The notes: generated by a model from the letters alone, not told the origin. DNA of 64,000 nucleotides from Actinomadura physcomitrii (GCF_008923205.2 NZ_WBMS02000035.1:42361-106360), one strand, 5' to 3'; counted from the first letter of the stretch, positions 52,055 through 62,243 are shown. Numbers and translations are program-made.

Positions 52055-53096
52055 ATGCACGGGCAACCTGCTGCGCGACGACGCAGAGGCCCTTGTGAAC
52101 ACCGTCAACACGGTCGGCGTCATGGGCAAGGGGCTCGCACTGCAGTTCAAGCGAGCCTTTCCTGCCAACTTCAGAGCCTACGTCCAGGCATGTGCCGATC
52201 ACCGGGTACGTCCTGGGAAGATTTTTGCCACTTCCATGGACGGAGATCGATGGATCCTCAACTTCCCAACCAAGCGCCATTGGCGGCAGCCATCCAATCT
52301 TGAGGACGTTCGCGCGGGACTGGACGATCTAGTACGAGTTCTGGTGGAACTGAAAGTCAGAACTGTGGCCATCCCCCCACTGGGCTGCGGCAATGGAGGA
52401 CTGGACTGGAGTGTCGTCCGGCCGTTGATCATCGAGAAACTGGGGGGCTTGGGGCTAGAAGTCCGGCTCTACAGTCCAGGGACCCCTTCACCGGAGGACA
52501 TGCCCGTCAGCCCGGAACGCCCACGACTGACAACAAGCCGCATACGGCTGCTCGCCGGGCTGCGCCGCTACGCCGAGACGGCTTATGCGGCGGGGGTTGC
52601 CGTCGACTCGCATACGTCTCTTCTGGAGACCCAAAAAGTCGTCTACCTTCTCCAAAGCGCCGGACTCGATCTCGGATACCGTTTCAAGCGTGGCCATTAC
52701 GGCCCCTTCTCCAGTGGACTCAACCGCGATATCGCCGCACTGGAAGGTCATTATCTCATTGGGTACGGTGATGGCACCGGAGGAGCACGCGCCGACCTGC
52801 GCCTGCTGCCGGCGGCCGACGCGGCGGAGCCTCCGATCGCCGACGACCCCATGTTCCGGCGCTCCTGGCGCAAAGTGTCGAATGCCGTTTTGGGCTACGA
52901 GTACCCCGACGGTATGGAATTGCTGAGCACCGTCCATTACCTCGCAGACCATCGAACCGGCCGCTTCGATGATGAAGACATAGCGGGCGAAGTGGCGCAG
53001 TGGAGCTCCCGCAAACGGCGTCTCTTCAGCTCCGACGATGTCCAATGTGCACTCGAACGGCTGCGTGAGGCACGACTCCTCGATCCGGCCCGCTAA
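52044..53096 (+). CDS. darG: DarG antitoxin, macrodomain ADP-ribosyl-glycohydrolase
   Basis: DarG reverses DNA ADP-ribosylation and also binds DarT. The 350-residue protein has an N-terminal macrodomain (NTVNTVGVMGKGLALQFKRA, then IPPLGCGNGGLDW). Its C-terminal domain (YAETAYAAGVAVDSHTSLLE, then VVYLLQSAGLDLGYRFKRG) corresponds to the DarT-binding half in characterised DarG proteins. The ATG at 52044 has GGAGG 9 nt upstream and overlaps darT, so the antitoxin is coupled to, but more strongly initiated than, the toxin. Confidence 0.93.
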   Translation: MIVECTGNLLRDDAEALVNTVNTVGVMGKGLALQFKRAFPANFRAYVQACADHRVRPGKIFATSMDGDRWILNFPTKRHWRQPSNLEDVRAGLDDLVRVLVELKVRTVAIPPLGCGNGGLDWSVVRPLIIEKLGGLGLEVRLYSPGTPSPEDMPVSPERPRLTTSRIRLLAGLRRYAETAYAAGVAVDSHTSLLETQKVVYLLQSAGLDLGYRFKRGHYGPFSSGLNRDIAALEGHYLIGYGDGTGGARADLRLLPAADAAEPPIADDPMFRRSWRKVSNAVLGYEYPDGMELLSTVHYLADHRTGRFDDEDIAGEVAQWSSRKRRLFSSDDVQCALERLREARLLDPAR

Positions 53097-53121
53097 ACCC
53101 GCCTGACAGGTCTGTCCGACC

Positions 53122-53847
53122 TCATCGGGGTGGGGTGTAGGTGAGGCCTAGGGGCGGGGCTATCTGCTGGAGCATGAGCTCGAACATGGGCGCGGCGTCG
53201 TCGAGGGCGAAGCTCAGGTGGCCGAACACCTCCAGGCTGACGCTGCCCTGGAGGCGCACCCAGCACTCGAGGTAGATCTGCAGGAGGCCCAGCGGCAGCT
53301 CGGCCCCGCCGGCCTCGCCGCGGTAGCGGCGCAGTTGCGGCAGGAGGTCGGGGTCGATCTCGTCGTCGGACGGCACCGGGAACGGGTGCTTGCGCCAGAG
53401 CTCCAGGAACAGCGTCATGAACACCGAGCCGAACTGCTGGGCGCACTCGTCGGCGAAGTCCTCCCGCGCGTCGTCCCCGAGGCCCGGGACGGGCGCGCCG
53501 AACAGCAGGGCGTACTCGCGGGGGTGGGAGAGCGCCCAGCAGCGGAACTCCCGGGCCACCGACAGGAATTTGCCGCTCATGTCGCCGTGCGGGACGTCCT
53601 CGATGCTGGAGCGCAGCTGCTCGGTCAGCTCGGTGTAGATGTCGCCGACGACGTGCCGCAGCAGCTCGGAGTGGCTGTCGTAGTAGCGGTACAGCGCGGG
53701 CGCGGTCATGCCCATCTCGCGGGCGATGGCGCGCAGCGACACCGCCTCGGGCCCCTGCTCGACGAGGATCCGCCGCGCGGTCTCAGAGATCTCCCGGACC
53801 GTCGCCTCCCGCAGCCGGTCACGCCGTGTCGTCACGCTCCGCCCCAC
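53122..53847 (-). CDS. TetR/AcrR family transcriptional repressor
   Basis: The 241-residue protein has an N-terminal helix-turn-helix (AREMGMTAPALYRYYDSHSE) at about residues 43-65 and a ligand-binding C-terminal half typical of MMPL or drug-exporter regulators. The divergent MMPL gene lies 156 bp away and the direct repeats between them are the likely operator. The inducer is unknown. The GTG at 53847 and one at 53835 are both possible. Confidence 0.9.
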   Translation of the reverse strand: MGRSVTTRRDRLREATVREISETARRILVEQGPEAVSLRAIAREMGMTAPALYRYYDSHSELLRHVVGDIYTELTEQLRSSIEDVPHGDMSGKFLSVAREFRCWALSHPREYALLFGAPVPGLGDDAREDFADECAQQFGSVFMTLFLELWRKHPFPVPSDDEIDPDLLPQLRRYRGEAGGAELPLGLLQIYLECWVRLQGSVSLEVFGHLSFALDDAAPMFELMLQQIAPPLGLTYTPPR

Positions 53848-53931
53848 TTCCTCCCCGAGGTCCGGCCGTCACCGGCCGCTCCCGCATGATTCCCCAAAAA
53901 CACCATTGACGAAAGTGAACGTCATATGCAA

Positions 53932-53965
53932 AGTTTACGGTGTTCGCTAGTTTACAGCGTTCACC
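53932..53965. promoter_or_regulatory. Two tandem 17-bp direct repeats between the TetR and MMPL genes
   Basis: AGTTTACGGTGTTCGCT (53932-53948) is followed directly by AGTTTACAGCGTTCACC (53949-53965), sharing AGTTTACrGyGTTCrCy. The region is much more A/T-rich than its surroundings. It is the best candidate operator for the TetR repressor and lies 39 bp before the MMPL start. Confidence 0.6.
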
Positions 53966-54003
53966 AAGGTGACGCGGCGTAACCAACGGCAGGGGGAACG
54001 ACG

Positions 54004-56187
54004 ATGTTCGAGCGATGGGGCAGGTGGGTGCACCGCCGCCGGCGCTGGGTGCTCGCGGTCGCGGGCGCCGCGCTGGTCTTCGCCGGCGTATGGGGCACGG
54101 GCGTGTTCGGCGCGCTCACCTCGTCCGGCGGCTTCGACACGCCCGGCAGCGAGAGCGCGCGGGCGACCGCGATCGCCGAACGCGACCTCGGGCGCGACCA
54201 GGCCGACGTGGTGATCCTCTACAAGGGGCGCCCCGGCATGACGGTGGACGACCCGTCCTACCGCGCCTCGGTGGACAAGGCGCTGGCCGCGCTGCCCCAG
54301 GGCAAGGTCGCCGGGACGTCCACCTACTGGACGACCAGGGCGCCGCAGTTCGTCAGCAAGGACCGCGGCTCCACCTACGCCGTGCTGCAACTCGCCGGCA
54401 AGGACGAGGCCGCGCGGCAGGACGACTACGACGCGATCAAGGACGACCTCACCGATGTCCCCGGCGGCCTGACGGCCAAGGTCGGCGGCCAGCTCGGCAC
54501 TCAGACCGCGATCAACGAGCGGGTCTCGTCCGACATCGGACGGGCCGAGGGCATGGCGATGCCGGTGCTGCTGGTGCTGCTCGTGCTGATCTTCGGCGGG
54601 CTGGTGTCGGCGAGCCTGCCGCTGCTGATCGGCGGGCTGGCGATCCTCGGCTCGTTCACCGCGCTGCACGCGCTCACCTACGTCACCGACGTGTCGATCT
54701 TCGCGGTGAACATCACCACGTTCCTCGGGCTCGGCCTGGCGATCGACTACGGCCTGTTCATGGTCAGCCGGTTCCGCGAGGAGATCCGCCGCGACGGCGC
54801 CACCGCCGAGGACGCGCTCGCCGCGACGATGGCCACGGCCGGCCGCACGGTCGCGGTCTCCGGCGTCACGGTCGCGGTGTCGCTGTCCGGGCTGCTGCTG
54901 TTCGACCAGAACTTCCTGGTCTCGATGGGCTACGGCGGGATCGCCACCGTCGTCGTCTGCATGCTCGGCGCGCTGACCGTGCTGCCGGCGCTGCTGGCCG
55001 TCCTCGGCCCGAAGGTGAACGCGCTGGCGATCCGGCGCCGCCGCAAGGCCGCCGCCGGAGCCGGGCGCGGCGAGGCGGACGGCTGGTGGGGCCGGCTCGC
55101 GCACAGCGTCATGCGCCGCCCGGTGATCTACGCCGTCGCGACCGTCGCGCTGCTGCTGACGCTCGGCAGCCCCTTCCTCCACATCAACTGGGGCGGTGTG
55201 GACGCCAAGGTGCTGCCGTCCGGCGCGGACGCCCGGGTCGTCTCCGAGGCGCTGCAGCGCGACTTCCCGAGCAACTCCACCGAGGCGATCCAGGCCGTGG
55301 TGACCGGCACGTCCGACCGGGCCGCGGTCCAGGCCTACGGCGACCGGCTCGCGGCGCTGCCCGGCGCGACCGGCGCCACCGTGACCGGCGCGAAGGGCGA
55401 GACGACCCGGATCGCGCTCACCTACTCCGCCGAGCCCGACTCCGCCGCGGCCCGCGACCTGGTGCACCGGGTCCGGGACGTGCCGGCGCCGCCCGGCGCC
55501 CGCGCGTACGTTGGCGGGAGCACCGCCGACGTAGTCGACCAGCTGTCCAGCATCGGCGGCACGCTGCCGTGGCTGGCGCTGCTCGTCGGCGGCGTCACGT
55601 TCGCGCTGCTGTTCCTGGCGTTCGGGTCGGTGGTGCTGCCGCTGAAGGCGATCGTGATGAACATGCTGTCGCTGTCGGCGACGTTCGGCGTGGTCGTGCT
55701 GATCTTCCAGGACGGGCACCTGTCCGGCCCGCTGGACTTCACCGCGACCGGCGCCATCTCCCCGTCGATGCCGATCCTGATGCTGGCGATGCTGTTCGGC
55801 ATCTCGATGGACTACGAGGTGTTCCTGCTGTCGCGGGTCCGCGAGCAGTACGACCTGACCGGCTCCAACACCGCCGCCGTCGCGGCCGGGGTGCAGCGCA
55901 CCGGCGCCATCATCACCAGCGCGGCGCTGCTGTTCATCGTCGTGATCGGCGCGTTCGCCACGTCCGGCGTCGCGTTCATCAAGATGACCGGCGTGGGCAT
56001 GGCGGTCGCGATCCTGGTGGACGCGACGGTCGTCCGGGCGCTGCTCGTGCCGGCGACGATGCGGCTGCTCGGCCGCGCGAACTGGTGGGCGCCCGGCCCG
56101 CTGGCCAGGCTCTACGGGCGGTACGGGCTCCGTGAGGGCGACGCGGCCGCGCCGCCGCGCGCGCCGGAGCCGGCGTCCGCGCACTGA
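54004..56187 (+). CDS. MMPL/RND family lipid or drug exporter
   Basis: The 727-residue membrane transporter has two sets of about six helices split by two extracytoplasmic domains. The first TM set contains FLGLGLAIDYGLFMVSRFRE with the Asp-Tyr pair used for proton coupling, and the second has MLFGISMDYEVFLLSRVRE with the same motif. MMPL proteins move lipids, siderophores or drugs across the membrane; the substrate is unknown. The ATG at 54004 follows AGGGGG. It is controlled by the divergent TetR gene. Confidence 0.93.
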   Translation: MFERWGRWVHRRRRWVLAVAGAALVFAGVWGTGVFGALTSSGGFDTPGSESARATAIAERDLGRDQADVVILYKGRPGMTVDDPSYRASVDKALAALPQGKVAGTSTYWTTRAPQFVSKDRGSTYAVLQLAGKDEAARQDDYDAIKDDLTDVPGGLTAKVGGQLGTQTAINERVSSDIGRAEGMAMPVLLVLLVLIFGGLVSASLPLLIGGLAILGSFTALHALTYVTDVSIFAVNITTFLGLGLAIDYGLFMVSRFREEIRRDGATAEDALAATMATAGRTVAVSGVTVAVSLSGLLLFDQNFLVSMGYGGIATVVVCMLGALTVLPALLAVLGPKVNALAIRRRRKAAAGAGRGEADGWWGRLAHSVMRRPVIYAVATVALLLTLGSPFLHINWGGVDAKVLPSGADARVVSEALQRDFPSNSTEAIQAVVTGTSDRAAVQAYGDRLAALPGATGATVTGAKGETTRIALTYSAEPDSAAARDLVHRVRDVPAPPGARAYVGGSTADVVDQLSSIGGTLPWLALLVGGVTFALLFLAFGSVVLPLKAIVMNMLSLSATFGVVVLIFQDGHLSGPLDFTATGAISPSMPILMLAMLFGISMDYEVFLLSRVREQYDLTGSNTAAVAAGVQRTGAIITSAALLFIVVIGAFATSGVAFIKMTGVGMAVAILVDATVVRALLVPATMRLLGRANWWAPGPLARLYGRYGLREGDAAAPPRAPEPASAH

Positions 56188-56204
56188 GCCCCGCCCCGGC
56201 CCAT

Positions 56205-56236
56205 GGCCCCGGCCCCCTTCGCAGGGGGCCGGGGCC
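56205..56236 (+). terminator. Terminator hairpin after the MMPL gene
   Basis: GGCCCCGGCCCCC, loop TTCGCA, GGGGGCCGGGGCC: a perfect 13-bp stem 17 nt after the stop codon. The rest of the gap to 56402 holds only a probable promoter for the next gene. Confidence 0.85.
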
Positions 56237-56402
56237 CAGCCGCGAGAAAAGGGCGCCAAGAATCGCAAAGCGGTTGTGGACCGGTGCACCCGGCGGGAAA
56301 CTGAATGACGTTCGCCCGGCGCCGAACGCGCGTGAACGACCCGCGACGGCCCGCGCCCGGCGGCCCCTTCCCACGTTTCACGGGTACTCCCCTGGAGGCA
56401 TC

Positions 56403-56705
56403 ATGCCCATGCTGGCGACCACCGAGGCCGAGATCGCCCTCGGCCACCTCGAGCGTCTGACGGAGGAGCTGCGCTCGCGCGGCTGGACGGTCGAGCTGGC
56501 CCCGCCGTCGGACCGCTGGCCCTCCGCCCTCGTCGCCAACCCCGAGATGCGCATGTTCAACGAGAACGTCATCGCGGTGCAGGAGCGCTCCGACGGCTCC
56601 TGGTCGTACTTCTACAGCTGGGGCGAGCGGATCGCGCCGTGCACCGACCCGTCCGCCGCCGCCGCGATGCTCGGCCGCGTCCTCGCCACCCGCCGCGACG
56701 GCTGA
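56403..56705 (+). CDS. Protein of unknown function (100 residues)
   Basis: This soluble protein begins MPMLATTEAEIALGHLERLT and contains NENVIAVQERSDGSWSYFYS and WGERIAPCTDP. It has no known motif, signal peptide or membrane span. The ATG at 56403 has GGAGG 5 nt upstream, a strong site, so the gene is probably real. It converges on ku with 18 bp between stops. Confidence 0.75.
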   Translation: MPMLATTEAEIALGHLERLTEELRSRGWTVELAPPSDRWPSALVANPEMRMFNENVIAVQERSDGSWSYFYSWGERIAPCTDPSAAAAMLGRVLATRRDG

Positions 56706-56723
56706 CCCTCGCCCCGCGCGGGA

Positions 56724-57641
56724 CTAGGCCGACTTGCGGGTGCGGCCCTTCGCCGGCTCCTTCTTGCCGCTCGACTTCGCGGCCGTCTTGCGGCCGCGCG
56801 ACGCGGGCTTCTTCTGCGCCTCCTTGTCCGACGACGAGGCCGCCGCCTTGCCGCCGCCCCCGCCGCCGCGGCTCTTCTTCGCCGCTTCGACGCTGGCGCG
56901 CAGCGCGCTCAGCAGGTCCGCCGCGGGCTCCTCCTCGGCCTCCTCGGACGGCCTCGTCACCTCGCGCCCCTCGACCTTCGCGTCGATCACCGCCTGCAGC
57001 GCCTCCCGGTAGGCGTCCTTGTACTCGCCCGGGTCGAAGTCGCCCGCCATCGACTCGATCAGCGACGACGCCATCGACAGCTCCTGCTTGCGGACCTCGA
57101 TGTCCTCGTCCAGGAACGGGAAGTCGGGCTCGCGGACCTCGTCCGGCCACAGCATCGTCTCCAGGACGAACACCCCGCCCCGGACCCGCAGCGTCGCCAG
57201 CGACTCGCGCTGCCGCAGCGCCACCTTCACGATCGCGACCTGGTCGGAGCTCTCCAGCGCGTCGCGCAGCAGCACGTACGGCTTCGCGCCCTGCGCGTCC
57301 GGCTCCAGGTAGTAGGACTTGGCGAAGTAGATCGGGTCGACCTCGGACTCCTCGACGAACTGGAGCACGTCGATGCGGCGGCTGGTGGACAGCGGCAGGT
57401 CGGCGAAGTCCTCGTCGGTGAGGATCACCATCTCGCCGCCGGGCAGCTCGAAGCCCTTGGCGATGTCGGCGTAGGGCACCTCCTCGCCGTCGACCGTGCA
57501 GACCCGCTTGTACCTGATCCGGCCGCCGTCCTCCCGGTGCACCTGGTGGAAGCTGACGTCCCGCTGCTCGGTCGCGGAGTACAGCTTCACCGGGATCGTC
57601 ACCAGCCCGAACGAGATCGCGCCCTTCCAGATGCTCCGCAT
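56724..57641 (-). CDS. ku: Ku homodimeric DNA end-binding protein
   Basis: Bacterial Ku threads onto broken DNA ends and recruits the ligase complex for non-homologous end joining. The 305-residue protein has the N-terminal WKGAISFGLVTIPVKLYSAT and the Ku core (DVLQFVEESEVDPIYFAKSY). The C-terminal basic tail (Lys/Ala-rich from about residue 250, SRGRKTAAKSSGKKE) likely aids DNA binding. It is divergent from the ligase gene over 120 bp, forming a split NHEJ locus. Confidence 0.95.
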   Translation of the reverse strand: MRSIWKGAISFGLVTIPVKLYSATEQRDVSFHQVHREDGGRIRYKRVCTVDGEEVPYADIAKGFELPGGEMVILTDEDFADLPLSTSRRIDVLQFVEESEVDPIYFAKSYYLEPDAQGAKPYVLLRDALESSDQVAIVKVALRQRESLATLRVRGGVFVLETMLWPDEVREPDFPFLDEDIEVRKQELSMASSLIESMAGDFDPGEYKDAYREALQAVIDAKVEGREVTRPSEEAEEEPAADLLSALRASVEAAKKSRGGGGGGKAAASSSDKEAQKKPASRGRKTAAKSSGKKEPAKGRTRKSA

Positions 57642-57761
57642 GCCGTTGTCCTTACCCAGCCGGGTCCGCTCCTCCCCTTAGCGTCGCAACCCGGTTCGAT
57701 TTGCGCCATAACGGGCGCTTGATCCTTTTCTTGGGCGCGGGCATCGGGTAAGACGGCCGGT

Positions 57762-58736
57762 ATGACCATGCCATGGCCCGTCGAGCCGATGATGGCCGCC
57801 ACCGGCGACCTCCCCGACGACGGCGCGCGCTGGGGTCTGGAACTCAAATGGGACGGCGTGCGGGTCGTCTCGCAGGTGTCGCCGGACGGCGTGCGCGCGA
57901 CCGGCCGGCGCGGGAACGACGTGGCCTCGCGCTACCCCGAGCTCACCGCCCTCGCCGACCTGCTGCCCGACCACGACGTCGTGCTGGACGGCGAGGTCGT
58001 CGCGTTCGAGCAGGGCCGGCCGAGCTTCGAGCGCCTCCAGCGCCGGATGCACGTGGCGCGGCCGCACCCCCGGCTGATCCGCGAGGTCCCCGTCCGGTAC
58101 GTGGTGTTCGACGTGCTGTTCCTGGACGGGCGCGTGCTCTACGACGCCCCCTACGCCGAGCGGCGGTCGCTGCTCGCCGACCTCGACCTCGCCGGCAGCG
58201 GACCCGTCGAGGTGCCCCCCTACCTGCACGGCGGCGACACCACCCAGGTGGACGAGCTGCTCGCGTTCACCATCGAGGAGCACCTGGAGGGCCTGCTCGC
58301 CAAGCGGCTGGACTCCCCGTACCGGCCGGGGCGCCGCGTCGACTTCTGGCGCAAGGTGAAGAACTTCCAGACCCGCGAAGTGATCGTCTGCGGCTGGAAG
58401 CCCGGCCGGGGCCGCCGCGAGGGCGGCGTCGGGTCGCTGCTGCTCGGCGAGTACGACCCGAAGGGGCGGCTCGGTTTCGTCGGGCACGTCGGCACCGGCT
58501 TCAGCGACCGCGCCCTCGACGAGCTGTACGAGGCGCTGTGGCCGCTGCGCCGCCCGACCAGCCCGTTCGACGAGCCCGTCCCGCGCGAGCACGCCCGCGA
58601 CGCGCAGTGGGTTGAGCCGCGCCTCGTCGGGGAGGTCGCCTACAGCGCGCGCACCAGGGACGGCCGCCTCCGCTTCCCGTCCTGGCGCGGGCTGCGCGAC
58701 GACAAGGACCCCCTGGAGGTCACCAGTGAGCAGTGA
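57762..58736 (+). CDS. ATP-dependent DNA ligase domain protein (LigC/LigD ligase type)
   Basis: The 324-residue protein has the adenylation lysine in LELKWDGVRV near residue 29, then DGEVVAFEQG, VFDVLFLDGR, EGLLAKRLDSPYRPGRR, and a C-terminal OB-fold. This is the stand-alone ligase domain of the LigD family. It seals breaks bridged by Ku. The ATG at 57762 precedes the PolDom gene by 39 bp in the same direction, so the two act as unlinked halves of LigD. Confidence 0.93.
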   Translation: MTMPWPVEPMMAATGDLPDDGARWGLELKWDGVRVVSQVSPDGVRATGRRGNDVASRYPELTALADLLPDHDVVLDGEVVAFEQGRPSFERLQRRMHVARPHPRLIREVPVRYVVFDVLFLDGRVLYDAPYAERRSLLADLDLAGSGPVEVPPYLHGGDTTQVDELLAFTIEEHLEGLLAKRLDSPYRPGRRVDFWRKVKNFQTREVIVCGWKPGRGRREGGVGSLLLGEYDPKGRLGFVGHVGTGFSDRALDELYEALWPLRRPTSPFDEPVPREHARDAQWVEPRLVGEVAYSARTRDGRLRFPSWRGLRDDKDPLEVTSEQ

Positions 58737-58775
58737 CGCCCCCGCACTGGAGGACGGCGCGCCCGAGGACGGGCG

Positions 58776-59681
58776 GTGAGCAGCCGGCAGGTCGAGGTGG
58801 ACGGGCGCCGGCTCAGCCTGTCCAACCTCGGCAAGAACCTGTACCCGGAGTTCACCAAGGGCGAGGTCATCGACTACTACGCGCGCATCGCGCCGGTGAT
58901 GCTGCCGCACTTGAAGGACCGCCCGGCCACCCGGATCCGCTGGCCGGAGGGCGTGGACGGCGGGAAGTTCTACGAGAAGAACGCCCCCTCGCACACGCCG
59001 GGCTGGGTGCGGACGGCGCGGGTCCCCACGCCGGGCAGCACGTCCGGGCGGGAGACGGCGGACTTCGTCGTCGTCGACGACCTGCCGACGCTCGTGTGGT
59101 GCGCGAACCTCGCCGCGCTGGAACTGCACGTCCCGCAGTGGAAGGTCGGCCCGCGCGGCGGGCTGCACGCCCCCGACCTGGTGGTGTTCGACCTGGACCC
59201 GGGGCCGCCCGCGACGGTCGTCGAGGCGTGCGAGGTGGCCGCGCTGCTGCGCGACGTGCTCGCCGAGGACGGCTTCGGCTCCTACCCCAAGACCAGCGGC
59301 AAGAAGGGCCTGCACCTGTACGTGCCGATCAAGGAGCCGACCGACGCGGCGCGGACGTCGCAGTACGCCAAGGCCGCCGCGCAGCGCCTCGCGTCCGAGC
59401 ACCCGGACCTGGTCGTCGCGAAGATGGACAAGCGGCTGCGCAAGGGGAAGATCTTCGTCGACTGGAGCCAGAACAACCCGGCGAAGACGACCGTCGCGGC
59501 CTACTCGCTGCGCGCCGCGTCCCGCCCGTCGGTGTCCGCGCCGATCACCTGGGACGAGCTGGAGTCCTGCGAGGACGCCGCCGACCTGGTGTTCTCCCCC
59601 GACGACGTGATCGAGCGGGTCGACAAGCACGGTGACCTGCTGAAGCCCCTGCTGGACGGGCGCCGCCGCGCGCTCCCCTGA
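58776..59681 (+). CDS. LigD-type polymerase domain protein (AEP family)
   Basis: The 301-residue archaeo-eukaryotic primase-fold polymerase fills gaps during end joining. The metal-binding aspartates are in VVFDLDPGPP near residue 130, with KTSGKKGLHLYVP and KIFVDWSQNNPAKTTVA downstream, all typical of PolDom. The phosphoesterase domain of full LigD is absent from this locus. The GTG at 58776 starts the conserved region. It is probably co-transcribed with the ligase. Confidence 0.94.
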   Translation: MSSRQVEVDGRRLSLSNLGKNLYPEFTKGEVIDYYARIAPVMLPHLKDRPATRIRWPEGVDGGKFYEKNAPSHTPGWVRTARVPTPGSTSGRETADFVVVDDLPTLVWCANLAALELHVPQWKVGPRGGLHAPDLVVFDLDPGPPATVVEACEVAALLRDVLAEDGFGSYPKTSGKKGLHLYVPIKEPTDAARTSQYAKAAAQRLASEHPDLVVAKMDKRLRKGKIFVDWSQNNPAKTTVAAYSLRAASRPSVSAPITWDELESCEDAADLVFSPDDVIERVDKHGDLLKPLLDGRRRALP

Positions 59682-59693
59682 CCCCCGGCACGC

Positions 59694-59727
59694 CGGTTCC
59701 GGGCGCCGTATGTGTCCGAACCGGCAC
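59694..59727 (+). terminator. Weak inverted repeat after the PolDom gene
   Basis: GCCGGTTC and GAACCGGC pair around an 18-base loop, 12 nt beyond the stop codon. The stem is short and there is no T-run. Confidence 0.35.
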
Positions 59728-59812
59728 GCTCCGGCGTCGACTTCCGCCACCATGTGCACACGGGGACGCCATGTGAGCGGGGACACACCCGCCGGTGCGG
59801 AAGGAAGATCAG

Positions 59813-61138
<1,326 letters not shown>

Positions 61139-61175
61139 CGGACCTTCCGATCGGCTCTTCCGAGGAGGACGCCTG

Positions 61176-61376
61176 ATGAGCGAGACCGACGACCTGGAGC
61201 GCGAGCCGCTGCCCGACGACGCCAACGAGGCCGACACCGCCGAGCAGCGGGCCGATCTCGGCGAGGAGGGCGAGGAGACCACCGAGTGGGCGGCGCAGCT
61301 GCCCATGGACGTCAACGAGGCCGACGCCGCCGAGCAGCACCGCGAGATCCCGCTCGACGAGGACGACTACCGCTGA
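61176..61376 (+). CDS. Small acidic protein with two internal repeats
   Basis: The 66-residue protein is highly acidic and contains two copies of a motif: DDANEADTAEQRADL and MDVNEADAAEQHREI, ending DEDDYR. No domain is recognised. The ATG at 61176 follows CGAGGAGG, a strong ribosome site. It starts 37 bp after the flavoprotein gene and is probably in its operon. Confidence 0.75.
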   Translation: MSETDDLEREPLPDDANEADTAEQRADLGEEGEETTEWAAQLPMDVNEADAAEQHREIPLDEDDYR

Positions 61377-61476
61377 CCGCCGCCCCGCCGCGGCGGACGG
61401 GGCGTCCGGCTGCGGCGGGGCGCCGCCGGAAATACACTGACCTGCGCGTGCGAGGAATGTCGGGGGTCTTTGTTAG

Positions 61477-61505
61477 TGACCCACGAGGTTACCGGCGCGT
61501 AGGAT
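61477..61505 (+). promoter_or_regulatory. Possible promoter of the 61.6-kb TetR gene
   Basis: TGACCC (61477-61482), a 17-bp spacer and TAGGAT (61500-61505) resemble a housekeeping promoter, about 64 bp before the gene. The -35 box is poor. Confidence 0.4.
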
Positions 61506-61568
61506 GGTGGGATTGTTTCCCCGCGACGGACACCCTCTACCGTCGCGCTGATCTGGTGATCGGAGAGT

Positions 61569-62189
61569 GTGGTGACGGCTACCCCGGACGCCCGCCCCCG
61601 CGGCACGCGCCTGCCGCGGCTGGCGCGCCGCAGGCAACTGCTCGGCGCGGCCCAGGAGGTGTTCGTCGCGCAGGGGTACCACGCGGCGGCGATGGACGAG
61701 ATCGCCGAACGTGCGGGAGTCAGCAAACCCGTGCTCTACCAGCACTTCCCGGGCAAGCTGGAGCTGTACCTGGCCCTGCTGGACGAGCACGCCGAGGCGC
61801 TGGTGAAGACCGTGCGCGACGCGCTGGAGTCCACCACGGACAACAAGCTGCGGGTGCAGGCGAGCATGCAGGCGTTCTACGACTTCGTCGCCGGCGACGG
61901 CGAGGCGTACCGGCTGGTCTTCGAGTCCGACCTGCGCAACGTGGCGCCCGTGCGGGCCCGCGTCGACCGCGCCAACCAGCAGTGCGCCGAGATGATCGCC
62001 CAGGTGATCGCCGAGGACACCGGCGCCGCCAGCGACGAGGCGCACCTGCTCGGCATGGGCCTGGTCGGCATGGCCGAGGTCAGCGCCCGGTTCTGGCTGT
62101 CGCAGCACCGCGCGATCCCCAAGGACACCGCCGAAAAGATCATCGCCCGCCTCGCCTGGCGCGGCATCTCAGGTTTCCCTCAGATTTGA
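61569..62189 (+). CDS. TetR/AcrR family transcriptional regulator
   Basis: The 206-residue protein has an N-terminal helix-turn-helix (MDEIAERAGVSKPVLYQHFP) at about residues 42-61. The C-terminal half is the ligand/dimer region. The target genes are not evident; none is divergent from it, so autoregulation or distant targets are possible. The GTG at 61569 or 61572 follows GGAGAG. Confidence 0.9.
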   Translation: MVTATPDARPRGTRLPRLARRRQLLGAAQEVFVAQGYHAAAMDEIAERAGVSKPVLYQHFPGKLELYLALLDEHAEALVKTVRDALESTTDNKLRVQASMQAFYDFVAGDGEAYRLVFESDLRNVAPVRARVDRANQQCAEMIAQVIAEDTGAASDEAHLLGMGLVGMAEVSARFWLSQHRAIPKDTAEKIIARLAWRGISGFPQI

Positions 62190-62191
62190 TT

Positions 62192-62243
62192 GCATTGCCC
62201 TTGGCGGTCGGGCCCTGGGGGCCCTCCCTTCGGCGGGCAATGC
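62192..62243 (+). terminator. Inverted repeat after the TetR gene
   Basis: GCATTGCCC and GGGCAATGC flank GGGCCCTGGGGGCCC-type inner pairing, 2 nt after the stop codon. Another short pair, CAAGTTC/GAACTTG, lies at 62292-62315. The 263-bp gap to 62452 otherwise shows nothing. Confidence 0.5.
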
